Shown here piece after piece: positions 45,791-57,830 of a stretch of 64,000 nucleotides of DNA (positions are counted from its first letter, which is position 1; each line of letters opens with the position of its first letter). Made by a program: the position numbers and the translations under genes. The DNA is taken from contig OX359270.1 in the NCBI GenBank assembly GCA_947179155.2, forward strand, positions 22,693,556 to 22,757,555. The letters are read 5' to 3'. Under the pieces are notes generated by a model. The model made no database searches and was not told the origin of the DNA. It worked only from the letters and a program-made list of their open reading frames with translations. The stretch is from Hedera helix. Its lineage: Eukaryota; Streptophyta; Magnoliopsida; Apiales; Araliaceae.

Positions 45791-47399
45791 TTGTAAAATT
45801 CTACATGTGAAAAATAGACAACATTTTAACATACATTCATTTAATTAATTACCAAAATAAATTAGGTCTTTATTTAAATTGGTATTTTCCAACTATTTTT
45901 CATTAAACTATATTACCTTCTTTATATAGTTCATCAAATCTAATTAAAGATTTGCTAGTGAGAGAAGGATCCTATCGACATAAACATAGCTTTGTGTGTG
46001 CATAACAAACTATAGTTTATTCAATAGGTAGACAACTCCTTGTCAATTACATCAACATGTAACTCCTTGTATTTTGCCTCTTAGATTATTATGATCATGT
46101 GTGTGCACATCTAAATCTAAATTATCTATGTTAAGTCCAACCTAGCACTTCCATATAAGTGAAGAGAAAAATAATGTCCTTGTGTGTGCACAACAAAAAA
46201 TGTTCAATTCCTTTATAAGCATCCAATATAATAAAACAACATCTCAAATAATTGATAAATGCCTTGTGTGTGCATAACAAACTTATATTGAGTATTTGAT
46301 ACTCTATTGTTTTATCATGCTAGAAGGCAACGTTCGATATTTCAAATATCTTTGAACATTACAACTTAATATAATTTACCCTTAGGAGTTTGTTATTAAT
46401 TATCTCATCTTATTTAGCGTGCATGCATGTAGATATATAAAATACGCATCATATTATTTCACATGCGAAGCATACTTGGATAATATATAATAAATATATA
46501 TTAAGCATGCACATATAGAATACTATATTCTACTTGAATTAATTATAGACTTTTATTCTAATTTGGTTTACTAGAGCCACCAAGTGAACCAAAAAGTCAA
46601 ACCTATGATGCAAGAATAAAATTAAATATAACTATTATATTTAAACCCGGGCTCCATTACAAATAGGTTTTCAAGCGCTCCTTGTTTCTTGACTCCAATT
46701 CTTCAATTAATTCCAACTAACCTATTACACAACTATTTATAATAAATAAAAACATTGATCAACAGTCAAGGGGAAGTACATAGAAGGGAGATAGAATTTA
46801 CATTAGAAAAATTATAAAAGGCGAGGTCCGTAGAGCCCATTTATAAATTCACATTAATTCATGCATCCACATAAATAAATTCAATCATATTAGTCAATAG
46901 TCCATAATCAATTCCTTTTATTATCATACATATCACCATACATATCAATAAATAATATTAATCTCATAAGATTAAAACCATTCTATATATGTATTGATAT
47001 CATTTACATGAAATCTAATTTTATATTTAAAATAACCCTTTGTTTTACTTATAAAATTATGTAAAATAACCATTTATTTTAAAACTTTTGAAAAACTGAA
47101 GGAAAAAATAAACAAATTTTTTTTGCTCTGAACACCCCTGCGCTCAGGTGAGCACCCCGACATTCAAAACAGAACTCTGAACACCCTTGCGTTCAATTTG
47201 AGCGCCCCATCGTTCATCCCCGAATCCAGTTTTCGCGATTTTTTCCATCAGTTGCAATTTTGATTATTTGTTCATCAAAAATAAGATTTTTACAATTGTT
47301 TTCAAAACCCATGATTTTATACATGTATGCCCAATTAAATTATTCTAAACACATACCCATACATATATAGAATTAAAATAATTAATAATTTGTATAAAG
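45791..47399 (-). other. Copia C leader (noncoding)
   Basis: Matches the leaders of A and B for most of its length. Near the primer site (about 47125-47225) it carries a GC-rich phrase with repeated CTGAACACCCCTGCG / GAGCGCCCC words, different from that of copy B. No ORF supported. Confidence 0.75.
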
Positions 47400-47400
47400 T

Positions 47401-47416
47401 TTGGCTCTTGATACCA
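47401..47416 (-). other. Copia C primer-binding site (initiator tRNA-Met)
   Basis: Minus strand TGGTATCAAGAGCCAA directly follows the 5' LTR end, as in copy B but closer to the usual TGGTATCAGAGC. Confidence 0.75.
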
Positions 47417-47417
47417 C

Positions 47418-49254
47418 TGTTAGTTTGTAATATCCACGAACATGTAATCAAATTACATATAAGTAACGAAAGCATGGTAAATCATAATTTAAAATTTTAC
47501 TACAAACCATAATCCATGATCGACCTTTATGCATAACTATTAATTAACAAGAATGAGATAAAGTATTATACCCTTGTAAAATCTAACTTTTCAAATGAAC
47601 GTGTTCAACTCTAATTATTTCGTGTTCTCCTTAAATTCTATCGATTAAATTCATTTGATTAACGTTAGCCACCTAAGTGTTTAGCCTCTAGAGGTGATCC
47701 ACCAAGGAAGAATAAGGATTCAAGAAATGGGTGATGACAAATTCTAGTTTTTTTTTCTCTCTTCTAGTTTCTTTCTCTCTTCTAATTTCTTAGATCTAGA
47801 GAACTTGTTAGTACTTTCCCAAAAACTTATGGAAGTGTATGTAACTCCAATTCATAATAAGACTTCTCTTATTTATAGATATAGTCAACTATCTTAACAC
47901 CTTTAGGAATAAGATTTTAATTAAACTTCTAATCTAATTAGGAACTTAATTATCATTTATGAAAGTACTCTTATTAATTGATTTCTAAACCATTTAGGAA
48001 CTAAATAATAATGATAATAGTAATAATCATAATATGACTCCTCTTATTAATTTATAATTAGTATTTCTAAAATATTAAATAAAAAATATTAAGCTATTTA
48101 ATTTATTCTATCCCCATGGCATAAATTAAATATACTTAATTCATTATTACGATTATGCCATTTACTTCTTAAATAATTATTTTTCTTTTGCAGTGATACT
48201 CTTTGGGTTCTCCATATTAAACAGGTTATAAAATAAATTAATTAGAACTATTCTAATCTTATTTATATAAATAAATTAAACTATTTAATTTATTCTAATA
48301 AATAATATTTATTCCATAATAAGGGTAAGTCCCTTTAGCGATCAACGACTTTCTAGATAATATAGATTTTAACATTTAATCACAAAAGAACCTATTCGGT
48401 GAATAATTACTGTATAATTCAATCATTCTACCTCATAATTTTTCAATCAAATATAAGACATGGTATTACTGTCAAATATTATTTTATTTGATTATATACA
48501 TTTTGATTCTCAAATGAATAACTCTAATTAATATAAATTAGAAACTACTTTCTAATTTTCATTCTACCTTGCACAAGGACTACTGAGTTGTCATTTATTG
48601 AATATCATAGGACATTCTTTTCTTTTACTAGAAGTGGTAGATTCTTTGTTAATCATTCACCTATCTATATGTATAACTTATTACACCCGAACATACCATT
48701 TGATAAACCCTAAAGGTTTTAAGGAATATGTCAAAATATAATTCATCATACACAAGATACTATGATGATCTCAAGCCCAAGGATTACTAGTACTACTATC
48801 ACAAAAGAACTCCTACTGACAGACAAGTAAGTCTCCATTAGGTGTTTCTTGAGCGAGTTATGTTCAGCGAACTTATTCTCTAATAAGCACTTACATACTT
48901 ACTTTAGTATCTCTACACAAATGATTATAAGATCTATCATCCTCTTCATAAAGAGCAAGCATATTATATACTAATCTATTCGGATTCACTAATCCCTATT
49001 TTTGTAATCCCACGATTAGGAACAATTTTAGTTTTGAGCTATCTTGAATTTAGATCTCATTAGTATGATCATCATTATGATTCTAAAAGCATTGCTTAAC
49101 AACTATAAGTTTATCACAATTAATGTCATCTATTAAATATGGATAAAAAAAATACTTTTTTGTATAAATAAAAATTTATTAATAAATAAATAAGATTGCA
49201 AAATACATGCTACATCATATCAAATATGATTGGCTTGTGTGTATACTACTTTTA
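47418..49254 (-). repeat. Copia C 5' LTR
   Basis: 1837-bp LTR aligned with the B LTRs, with fewer palindromes in the array (one clear TTTCTAAACCATTTAGGAA near 47981) and an intact TATA box (minus CTATAAATAAG, 47868-47878). On the minus strand it starts TAAAAGTAGTATACACAC and ends CTAACA. Confidence 0.85.
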
Positions 49255-49959
49255 GAAGCTACTTTTTAATTTTCATTCTACCTTGCCCAATGACTACTGA
49301 GTTGTCATTTATTGAATCGCATAGGACATTCTTTTCTTTTACTAGAAGTTGTAGATTCTTTGTTAATCATTCACATATCTCCATGTACAACTTATTATAC
49401 CCGAACATACCATTTGATACACCTTTAAGGTTTTAAGGAATATGTCAAAATATAATTCATTATACACAAGATACTATAATGATCTCAAGTCCAAGGACCA
49501 CTTGTACTACTATCACAAAAGGAACTCCTATTGACAGGCAAGTAAGACTCCATTAGATGTTTCTTGAGCGAGTCACGTTCAGTAAACTTATTTTCTAATA
49601 AGCACCTAAATACTTGTTTTAGTGTCTCTACACAAATGTTCATGAAATTAATCATTCTCTTCATAAGAGCAAACATAGTATGTAATAATCTATCCGGATT
49701 TACTTATCTCATTTTTAGTAATCCTATGATTAGGAATGATTTTAGTTTTAAGCTATCAAGAATTTAGATCTCATTAGCATGATCATCATCATGATTATAA
49801 AAGTGTTGATAAAAAATATGGGTTTATGAATATTAATATGACAATTAACTATAAATAAGAAACGTCTTTGCATAAATGAATTTTTTCATTAATAAATGAA
49901 TAAGATTACAAAGTACATGCTATATCATATCAAATATGATTGACTTGTGTCTACTTTCA
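49255..49959 (-). repeat. Extra partial copia LTR (U3 piece)
   Basis: Duplicates about 48540-49254, i.e. the first 705 bp of the LTR read on the minus strand, and abuts the full LTR without spacer. It starts TGAAAGTAGACACAAG at 49959 and directly borders the remains of the chromovirus D 5' LTR. It probably arose by recombination between two LTRs or by deletion. Confidence 0.8.
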
Positions 49960-50050
49960 TATAGAATGTGTTTGGAGATGATGGATCGTGAGCACCAAAC
50001 CCGAGGTTATGGAACCCGAATTTGGGGGCGTCACAGGTTGGAATCAAAGT
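49960..50050 (+). other. Chromovirus D 5' LTR remnant and primer-binding site
   Basis: GATCGTGAGCACCAAACCC to TTTGGGGGCGTCACA (ending 50035) is the LTR 3' end, also seen at the end of LTR E. Four bases on, TGGAATCAAAGT (50039-50050) resembles the initiator-Met site TGGTATCAGAGC with mismatches. The rest of the 5' LTR was replaced by copia LTR sequence. Confidence 0.65.
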
Positions 50051-50599
50051 TGTAGGTTATAAAATCTTAAGCTGGGAAACCAAAGGATATAACCTTAGAA
50101 AAGTCAACTCATATCGAGTTTTAGGTGATGGATTTGGAAATTCATCAGATTGAGTGGTAACACAATAGAATATACTTTTACTTCATCGATGAATATATTT
50201 TATTGCGTTACTAATGTCGTTTATTTTTTTATGTTATAATTATAGGATGTTTGAAGCTAGTCAGTCTAGTCACGTGATAGAGGACAAGCCCATTGACAAA
50301 CATATCATGTTAGTGGAGGATCCTGAGTTTGATCCAGAGATGGAGCCTATAGAAGATAATGAGTCAAAGTCAGAGCCAGAGTTAGAACCTATAGAGGATC
50401 CAGAGTCAAAGCCAGAGTTGGAGCCTATATAGGATCCAGTAACTGAGGAGGACTATCCAACGAGGTATGAGGAGAATGATGTGGCATTGTTGAGGGTGAC
50501 CTGACAGAGGAGCTGATGGACAAAAATACGAAGCTAGAAGATAGAGTGGTAGAGCTAGCGGAGAAGGTGTAAGAGTACGAGGATTCGAATGAGTAGATT

Positions 50600-53500
50600 T
50601 GTGACGACACCAAATCCGGGTTCTTTAATCTCGGGTTTGGTTCTCACTGTACAATACTTACTAAAAATTAAATACATATATTGCATTTAAACTTCGCGAA
50701 ATAATACAAATGGTTCCTTATAAAAAAAGGCTATATTTCCCAATGTCGATTAACCCTAATCGTAACATTACATATCTTAAAAGAAATACAAAAGATTTAC
50801 CAAAGAAATTACATAACAGTAATTTAATCTAGCATGCATTAACTAAACTAAGTGTTTGTTTTCCCCTTACCTTTGTCTTGTTTAGAGCATTCGGACTTAG
50901 CTAAAATTAAGTCATGATATAGCAAGAATGAGCAACTAAATGGCTCAGCAAGTTTATAAGCAACAACATACAATATATCATGATGAAAAGGAAAATAACA
51001 TCAGGGCTTTCAACAATGAATAACAGTTGTGAAAGAATTCAAGAATCAATGTTTCAATATAAGAAGGGATTGACTCTTTACTGCTGAGTGGTCTTTAATG
51101 ACCATGAACTGCTATTAAGGTAGAACAGATATACATATATCTGACACCTAAAAAAAATGGGACACTTGAGGGGATCAGCCTCTCGTATCCTATGTATATG
51201 CATAACATTAAGATTTCTTGTGCAAATTCGGTTTCCCGACAAATAAAAATGCTCTTTAACTAGGGTTGTTCATTCTTAGTCTTACAATCAGAATCCGCAC
51301 CAACCAATGATTTGGATAAGCTTTTATAATATTCAATTAGGTGAATTTCAACATGCATTGTCTAGCTGGAACAATTAGCTTAGACATTTTTAAGCAGTTC
51401 TTAAATTAATAAACTATAACACTTGCAATTGCACGATGTGCGAATACAATAACAATAAAGATGTGGAATAATTTTAAAGAATTAAACCACTTAAAGCTCT
51501 GGCAAATAAATACGAGTGTAAATACTTGCTGAACAATAATTGAATTACTCAATATAAAATTAGAGTAAAGGTAAGAAAACTTGCATCATGCGTCGTCTAC
51601 GGCTAACCAATTTAATTTAATAATCCCTGTACGGACCAAACAATTAAATCAGTTTGATCTTAAATTAGTATCATATACTTGTAAGTATAATGACCTTTAT
51701 AACTCTTGCGAATCACATAATTGAATAATTACGGGTACTTAAACACTTAGGAAATATTATCATTACTTGATAATATTTCAAACACAAAGAACTTATATTA
51801 ACTATGTAATATAGTTCAAACAATTATCTAATATTATTAATAATTTAATAATATTTTATTAGCCTTGTAACATTATTCATCATTTAATAATACCTTATAA
51901 ATCTTCTAAGATTAACTAATATTATTAATCATTTAATAATATTTTATTCATTATCTAATATTATTAACTATTTAATAATATCTTATTAAGTATCTAATAT
52001 TATTAACATTTAATAATATTATCTAATATTATTAATCATTTAATAATATTTTATTCATATTCTAATATTATTATTCATCTAATAATATTTTATTAATTAT
52101 CTAATATTATTAATCATTTAAAAATATTTTAATCATTATCTAATATTATTAACTATTTAATAATATTTTATTAATTATCTAATATTATTAATCATTTAAT
52201 AATATTTTATTGACTTTATAATATTATTACACATTTAATAATATTTTAATGATTTTCTAATATTATTATTTATTTCATAATATTTTATTAACTTTATTAT
52301 ATTATTAATTCAATAATAATATTTATACACTTTTAATTATTAAATCAATTATCCACAACTTTAAAAATATATTTATTAAGTCCAAAAATACTAAAATAAT
52401 TTTTGAAATATTTTTCATTTTCTGACCCGAACCAAACCCGACCCGATCCGACCCGGTTCGATTTTTAATTATTTTTTCCGGAATAGTGCACAGCGCCACG
52501 ATGCCCCGGCGCAGTGATTTGCACAGCACACGGTGCCCCGGCGCTGTCCGGCAGAATATAATTCTAATTTCTAATTTCTTGACAGTTTTGACACTTTTGG
52601 TTCAAACGTTGATAAAATAAAATCTATACATCCAAATGATACCAAATCAGTGTTGATGTGTTCTTAACTTCTTGTTTTACAATATTTCATGGTTCGATCG
52701 TCTTTTTGAAAATGTTTTACACGAAATTTACGGATCGAACCATCTAGGGTTTAAAAATGACATCCTTTGCGGTAAAAGCTATAACTTCTTCGTTTTTAAA
52801 TATTATTGAAAGCTTCAAGTTGGGTTTTCTTTAAAACTCATATATCTAACTTTCTAGCCATAAAAATCCAAATTCCAACTCGTAAATTTTAAACTAGAAC
52901 ATTAAACACTACATGCTTCGTTAGGGTTTTACCGGTAAAGTTTGTTATGAACATTTCTACCATTTTTAAGCAAAATACACATACCAAATCATGATATAAA
53001 CACATAAAACTATGAATATACATATATTACATAGTTAAATATCTCTAGACTATCAAAACAAGTTTTGATCGGTTAAAAATGAATTTTAACCGTTCAAAAG
53101 CTATCTAGACTGCAAAAATAAAATATAGGAAGTTTAGAGTATTTTTAAACCTTATGGTCTTAGATGCTCTTCTTCTTCTCCTACCAAAGTATGTGGTGAA
53201 GCTTTGTGTCATCCATCAAGCTCAACCTCTAGCTATTTCCTTAAGCTCACAAGTGTTTCTTTCTTTCCCTCTAGGAAATGCTCTCTATTTTTCTCTCTAG
53301 AACTGTAGCAAATGAACTAACAAACATATACAAGTGTGTGGAGGACTCTATTTATAGCACACTACTAATCTTTCATTAACCTTCCTAATTCACCAACATA
53401 GTCAATTTAGTAGCTAAATTTTGATTACTATTGGATGGATGGACAATGTGATTGACTAGTTGAATAAATAGGTGACATGGAGTATTTTAGAAGCAACCAA

Positions 53501-54077
53501 GCAAAACAAGTCAACCCCAAGGGGCCCCACAATGGCCCGCCAATATGGCTTTTTTTCTAGCTAATTTTCATTTATTTTTCATGCTTTTATTATGCATATA
53601 TACATCTATATATGTATATATACTCATGTGTTCAATTGTTGACCAATTTTGACTTCCTATTGGGCTCCATATTGGACTCCAGGATTAAATATATTGGACT
53701 CATTCATTTAATTATTTTGGGCTCAATTTGATTAACACATTGGGCTAGCATTTAAATAACTATACTACCTTTAATTAAAATAAGCTTTGGGCTTGTTTAA
53801 TTAATTACATGGGCTAAAGTTTAATTTAATTACTTGGGCAACTAGGTAAATTTAATTGACCTAGTTTAACAACTCATTTGGATTTAAAATATAATCCAAT
53901 TAGATTTGTTTTACTTAATTATAACCTCTTGTTTCATTACTTTAAATAAATATACACATACACAAGTATATCCATTTATTTATCTAATGCACAATTACTT
54001 AGTACGAAAATTTTAATTCATTGCTAATTATTTAATAATCATAATTACAATGTCTAATGAGATTCGTGGTCATTACA
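50600..54077 (-). mobile_element. Solo LTR S2 (chromovirus-type), inserted in the extra ORF of D
   Basis: 3478-bp noncoding insertion. On the minus strand it starts TGTAATGACCACGAATCTC and ends GATTTGGTGTCGTCACA; the flanks AGATT (50595-50599) and ATATT (54078-54082) form a duplication with one mismatch. The minus strand has a TATA box (CTATAAATAGAG, about 53349-53360). Downstream DNA there (about 53230-53290, reversed) resembles the D 3' LTR at 60120-60190. The shared block lies at 50922-50952, about 0.35 kb from the LTR end. It contains the 39-bp hairpin array and a CpG-rich island (52488-52550). Confidence 0.75.
51825..52320. repeat. 39-bp AT-only tandem repeat forming hairpins
   Basis: About twelve units with CTAATATTATT starts at 51916, 51955, 51994, 52023 (one short unit), 52062, 52101, 52140 and 52179, and diverged units on both sides. 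Each unit contains the inverted repeat AATATTATTAA-TCAT-TTAATAATATT, an 11-bp stem with a 4-nt loop. It lies inside solo LTR S2, in its transcribed part if the TATA box is correct. Confidence 0.9.
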
Positions 54078-54837
54078 ATATTGGATCTTTAGCTCATATG
54101 CTGGTTGATGAGGACATGGAGCTACAGGCTAAGTTAGAGGAGTCTATGTAAAAGCTAGCAGAGGCAGAGTAGAAGGTCCAATAGATGCAGACAGAGAAGT
54201 AGGCTATTGAGGATGAGATAGAGGCTAGGAACGAGATGGAGGCACAAAGAGATGTTGCCCGTGAGTAGATGTGCGAGTTTGAGGATAAGGTTCGTGATAA
54301 GAAGGTGAAGATAGATAGGATTAACTATTCCTTTCGATCTTCATATGGCAGGTTTCATAATAGGGTATTCTATCACCCAGTGGAGTATTACCAGACTAGT
54401 CACACTATCAGCTGCAGTAGGGTGATAAAGATCTAGGACAAAGAGTATGAAGATGCAGTGCATCATGGGATGCACCGTCAATAATTATTTGTTATGTTGT
54501 GTCGATGTATGTATATAGATGCAGTTAAACTCAACTTTTGTCTTGATAGAGGGTTAGTATGCTTTACAAGTCCCAACTCTAGGAGTTAATAGATTATGTT
54601 TATATTAAATCCCATCTTTTGTAGCCTTAAGGGATAGTAACATTTATAGCAGTATGCTCAGGATGTAAAGTACTAGACGCTACTATATGGCATATGAATA
54701 TAAATCCAGTTATGTTTATGATTATGTGTTATCAATAATTAAAGTGTTCATATTAAGTGATAAATGTTGTAAGAACAAAAAGAATAATAAGGGATAATGC
54801 TATAACATAAAATTTTTCTTTTCTCTTAAAACAGACA

Positions 54838-55890
54838 ATGCCACTACGAAGACAACCACCGCGAAACACAAGAGTAGAAGAGTCGGTTAATGATGATGGA
54901 CGTCATGTAGACCCAATGCAAAATTTTGTTGATATGTTAGCAGAAGCGATGCAGAATTGAAACCCAACCGTAGTAAATCTACTAGACGATCGGTTGGCCA
55001 ACTTTAAGGACTTTAAGGTAGTGGGTTAGCTAGATTTCAAGGGGACAATTGAACCAATTGAAGCTCAATCATGGATAAAGGAAATAGAGAAAGTATTTAT
55101 TGTTGCTAAAGTTGCTGAGGAGCAAAAGAAGGCTTTTTCTACCTACATGCTGAATGGTGAGGCTAATTTCTGCTGGGAAGCAAATCAGAATAGAGCCGAA
55201 AAAGGGATGGTAGCGTGGACTAGATTCACAGAATTATTTTTCTAGAATTACTTTCTGATAAGTATGCAAGGAATGATGGAAGTGAAATTTCTGGAGTTGA
55301 AGCAAGAGAATATGTTAGTCCCGGAATATGCCACGAAATTCAACGAGCTAGCTAGGTTCACTCCACATCAAGTGGAAACTGATGAACGAAAGTCATGAAA
55401 ATTTGAAAATGCTTTGAAGTCGTGGATATTCAGCAAGGTAGTTGTGTTGCAGATTGATTCATTTTTGGCCTTACTAGAGAAAGCAATCATTGCAGAAGGG
55501 GGAAGTGAAGCTTTATCTAGGTATAATGAAGAGAATAATAAGAAGAAAAATGATGGTGGGAACAAGAGCAATAACAGTGGTGGTAGAAACATCAATAAAT
55601 GCAAGTGAAATAACGACAATAATGACAAAAGCTCAAGAAATCAGTAGGGGAACTCTCAAAGAAGAAGACATGTAGTAATTGTGGAAAAAATCATTTTGGA
55701 GAGTATATGAAGAGGAAGAATGTGTCCTATAATTGTGGGCAAGATGGGCACATCACTCCAAAGTGTACCCAACCAAAGAAAGGAAGGTGTTATTCGTGTT
55801 GAGCAGCAGATCATAGAATCAAGAATTGCCAAGTGAAAAGGGTAATGATGGATGAAGTGGCAAACGGAACAGCAATAACAAGCTAACTAT
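54838..55890 (+). pseudogene. Chromovirus D gag
   Basis: The ATG at 54838 (MPLRRQPPRNTRVEESVNDD) follows a T-rich stretch ending in an acceptor-like CAG, suggesting the leader may be spliced. The gag domain is readable (IEPIEAQSWIKEIEKVFIVA, about 55050-55110, and FLELKQENMLVPEYATKFNE, about 55290-55345). Two CCHC-like knuckles are partly preserved near 55676-55800 (YNCGQDGHITPKC). Stops occur at 54958, about 55028, 55243, 55396 and 55606, followed by frame changes. The ORFs 55414-55608 and 55490-55675 are overlapping frames of this gene. Confidence 0.8.
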
Positions 55891-55899
55891 TGGAGGACT

Positions 55900-56323
55900 A
55901 GTTCAGCAGAGCAAGCCGACAACCCATACTTTTAACATGACTATACAGGACGCAGTTCATCAAAAGACGTGGTGTTATGTATTATTCTGATCAATAATAT
56001 AAATGCGTATGTATTATTTAATTTGGGTATTACTTGTTCATTTATATTTGATAATTTTGCTAGAAGATTAGAATTACCTCGCGAGAAGTTAAAGAAACCC
56101 AATGAATGTAGAAGTTACAAATAAAGAAGTAATGCCCGTCTAGTATATTTATAGAAACTGTTGTGCGGAAATAAGGGGGCATAAGTTATGTGTGAACTTA
56201 ATTTCGATACGCTTAGGGGAGTTTGATGTTATCTTAGAGATGGATTGGTTGTTTAACCATGGGAAAATAAATGACTGTCAGAAGAAAAATATACACCTTT
56301 AGACACCAAATAAGTCTAAGGTT
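55900..56323 (+). pseudogene. Chromovirus D protease remnant
   Basis: Located between gag and RT. Readable pieces in changing frames include a region where the active-site motif is expected (about 56015-56060, reading Leu-Gly-Ile-Thr-Cys-Ser-Phe-Ile, with the Asp codon apparently altered) and a stretch ending in EMDWLFNHG (about 56238-56262). That is the C-terminal hydrophobic motif before RT in chromoviruses. Too damaged for function. Confidence 0.6.
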
Positions 56324-57360
56324 GTGTTTTATGGTAGTAAGTCGCCGAGGAAATCTTGTTGTTTGACGGTGTTACAAGCCAATAAACTGTTAAAGAACAT
56401 ATGTGTAGGATATCTGACTCATACAGTGGATACGCAAATGATGAATCCTGAAATAGAATGGATACCAATAGTTAAGGAGTTCATAGATGTCTTCCTAAAG
56501 GAACTGCTAGGTCTTCCACTAGATAGGGAGATAGAGTTCGAGATTGATTTAGTACTAGGGACAACGCCAATATTGAAAGCACCATATAGGATGACTCTAG
56601 TAGAAATGATGGAGTTTATGGTTCAGTTGTAGGAATTATTGGATAAGAAGTATATTCAACTAAGTGTTTCTCCATGAGGAGCACCTGTGCTATTTGTAAA
56701 GAAGAATAACAGATCGTTAAGACTTTGTATAGACTATAGGAAGTTGAATAAAGTGACGATCAAGAGCAAGTACACGTTACCTAGAATTGACAATCTATTA
56801 GATTAATTAAAGGGGGCAAGGTATTTTTCGAAGATTAATTTAAGGAATGGGTATCATCAGTTAAAAGTAAGGAATGATGACGTACCAAAGACAACATTCA
56901 GAACTCATTATGACCATTATAAGTTTCTGGTGATGTCGTTAGGACTGACGAATGTGCTTACCGCATTTATGGACATAATGAACAAAGTGTTAAAGTAGTA
57001 CTTGGACAAGTTTATGGTTATGTTCATTGACAATATTTTGCTTTATTCCATGACCGAAGAGAAGTATGCCAAGCATTTAAGGTTAATATTGGAGATATTA
57101 AAAAAGGAGCAGTTGTGCACAAAATTTTCAAAGTGTGAATTCTGGTTGGAGAGAGTTCAATTTTTAGGTCATATTATTAACAATGAAGGGGTTTTTATGG
57201 ATCTTACAAAGGTAGAAACGGTGATAAACTGGAAACAACCAAGGGCGTCGACGGAGGTTAGAAGTTTATTAGGCTTAGTAGGTTACTATTGGAGATTTAT
57301 CAAAAACTTTTTGAAGATAGCAACGCTGTTAACAAATTTGACGAGGAAGACGATTAAGTA
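56324..57360 (+). pseudogene. Chromovirus D reverse transcriptase, active site changed
   Basis: Mostly one frame. The N-terminal lead-in (VKEFIDVFLKELLGLPLDRE, about 56475) is followed by LRLCIDYRKLNKVTIKSKYT (about 56720) and FSKINLRNGYHQL, where the first catalytic Asp is Asn-like. The YxDD box at about 57025-57045 reads FIDNILLYS, with the second Asp replaced by Asn. Next come LGHIINNEGVFMDLTKVETV and LLGLVGYYWRFIKNF. Stops are at 56629, about 56677, about 56804, 56996 and 57358. With two catalytic Asp residues altered the enzyme is dead regardless of the stops. Confidence 0.85.
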
Positions 57361-57830
57361 AGTTTGGATAGAGAAATGTGATGAGAGTTTTCTGGAGTTG
57401 AAGAAAATACTAAGTGAGGCACCTGTGTTAGTTTTACCAGATAATATGGGAGGTTTTACAGTGTATAGTGATGCATCGCATAATGGACTGAGTTGTGTGC
57501 TTACGCAAAACGACAAGCTCATTGTGTATGCTTCACGCCAGTTAAAGAATTACGAAAAGAGATACCCTACCCATGACTTGGAGTTAGTAGCGATAGTGTT
57601 TGCCCTTAAGATTTGGAGACATTATTTGTATGGAGAAAAATATGAGATATTCATATACTATAAAAGTCTGAAGTATATCTTCACACAAAAATAGATGAAT
57701 ATGAGACAGATGAGATTGTTAGAATTGATCAACTATTATGATTATGAAATTCTAAATCATCACAGAAAAACCAATGTAGTGGTAGATGCTCTAAGTAGAA
57801 ATAGTAGAGAAAAATTATTTATACAGACAG
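57361..57830 (+). pseudogene. Chromovirus D RNase H
   Basis: Same frame as RT. FTVYSDASHNGLSCVL (about 57455) has the first catalytic Asp. YPTHDLELVAIVFALKIWRH has the catalytic Glu. The third-acid motif (about 57649-57670) reads FIYYKSLKYIFTQK with Tyr where Asp is expected. A TAG at 57692 interrupts just after it. The end, NVVVDALSRNSREKLF, matches the family. Confidence 0.85.

Larger units (their letters stand above)
39190..49959 (-). mobile_element. Ty1/copia retrotransposon copy C, 3'-truncated, interrupted
   Basis: Minus-strand element: LTR at 47418-49254 (5'), primer site, leader, gag, protease, integrase and part of RT. It is interrupted by the solo LTR S1 at 39503-42884. The RT reading resumes on the far side of S1 (39500-39190) and then ends; RNase H and 3' LTR are missing. 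A 705-bp extra LTR piece lies before the 5' LTR (49255-49959). Copy C keeps the protease DTG and the integrase Glu that copy A lost, but has stops and frame changes. Confidence 0.85.
50247..54483 (+). pseudogene. Extra acidic/coiled-coil ORF upstream of chromovirus gag
   Basis: The ATG at 50247 follows a strong splice-acceptor-like sequence (T-rich, ending ATTATAG). The first part repeats EPIEDxESKxEPELEPIEDP units (acidic, about 50320-50440). A frame change near 50490 leads to a Glu/Lys/Leu-rich, probably coiled-coil stretch. This continues after the S2 insertion (54083-54330, e.g. AHMLVDEDMELQAKLEESM and AIEDEIEARNEMEAQRDVA) and ends in an aromatic-rich tail (SYGRFHNRVFYHPVEYYQ), with a TAG near 54434. 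Several stops are TAA or TAG within Glu/Gln-rich context. It is neither gag nor pol by any motif I know. It may be an additional ORF of this chromovirus group or captured host sequence. Confidence 0.5.

Noticed and set aside
51825..52320. Regular 39-bp repeats resembling a CRISPR array
   Set aside because: There are no unique spacers; the whole unit repeats, is purely A/T-rich, and lies in a plant LTR.
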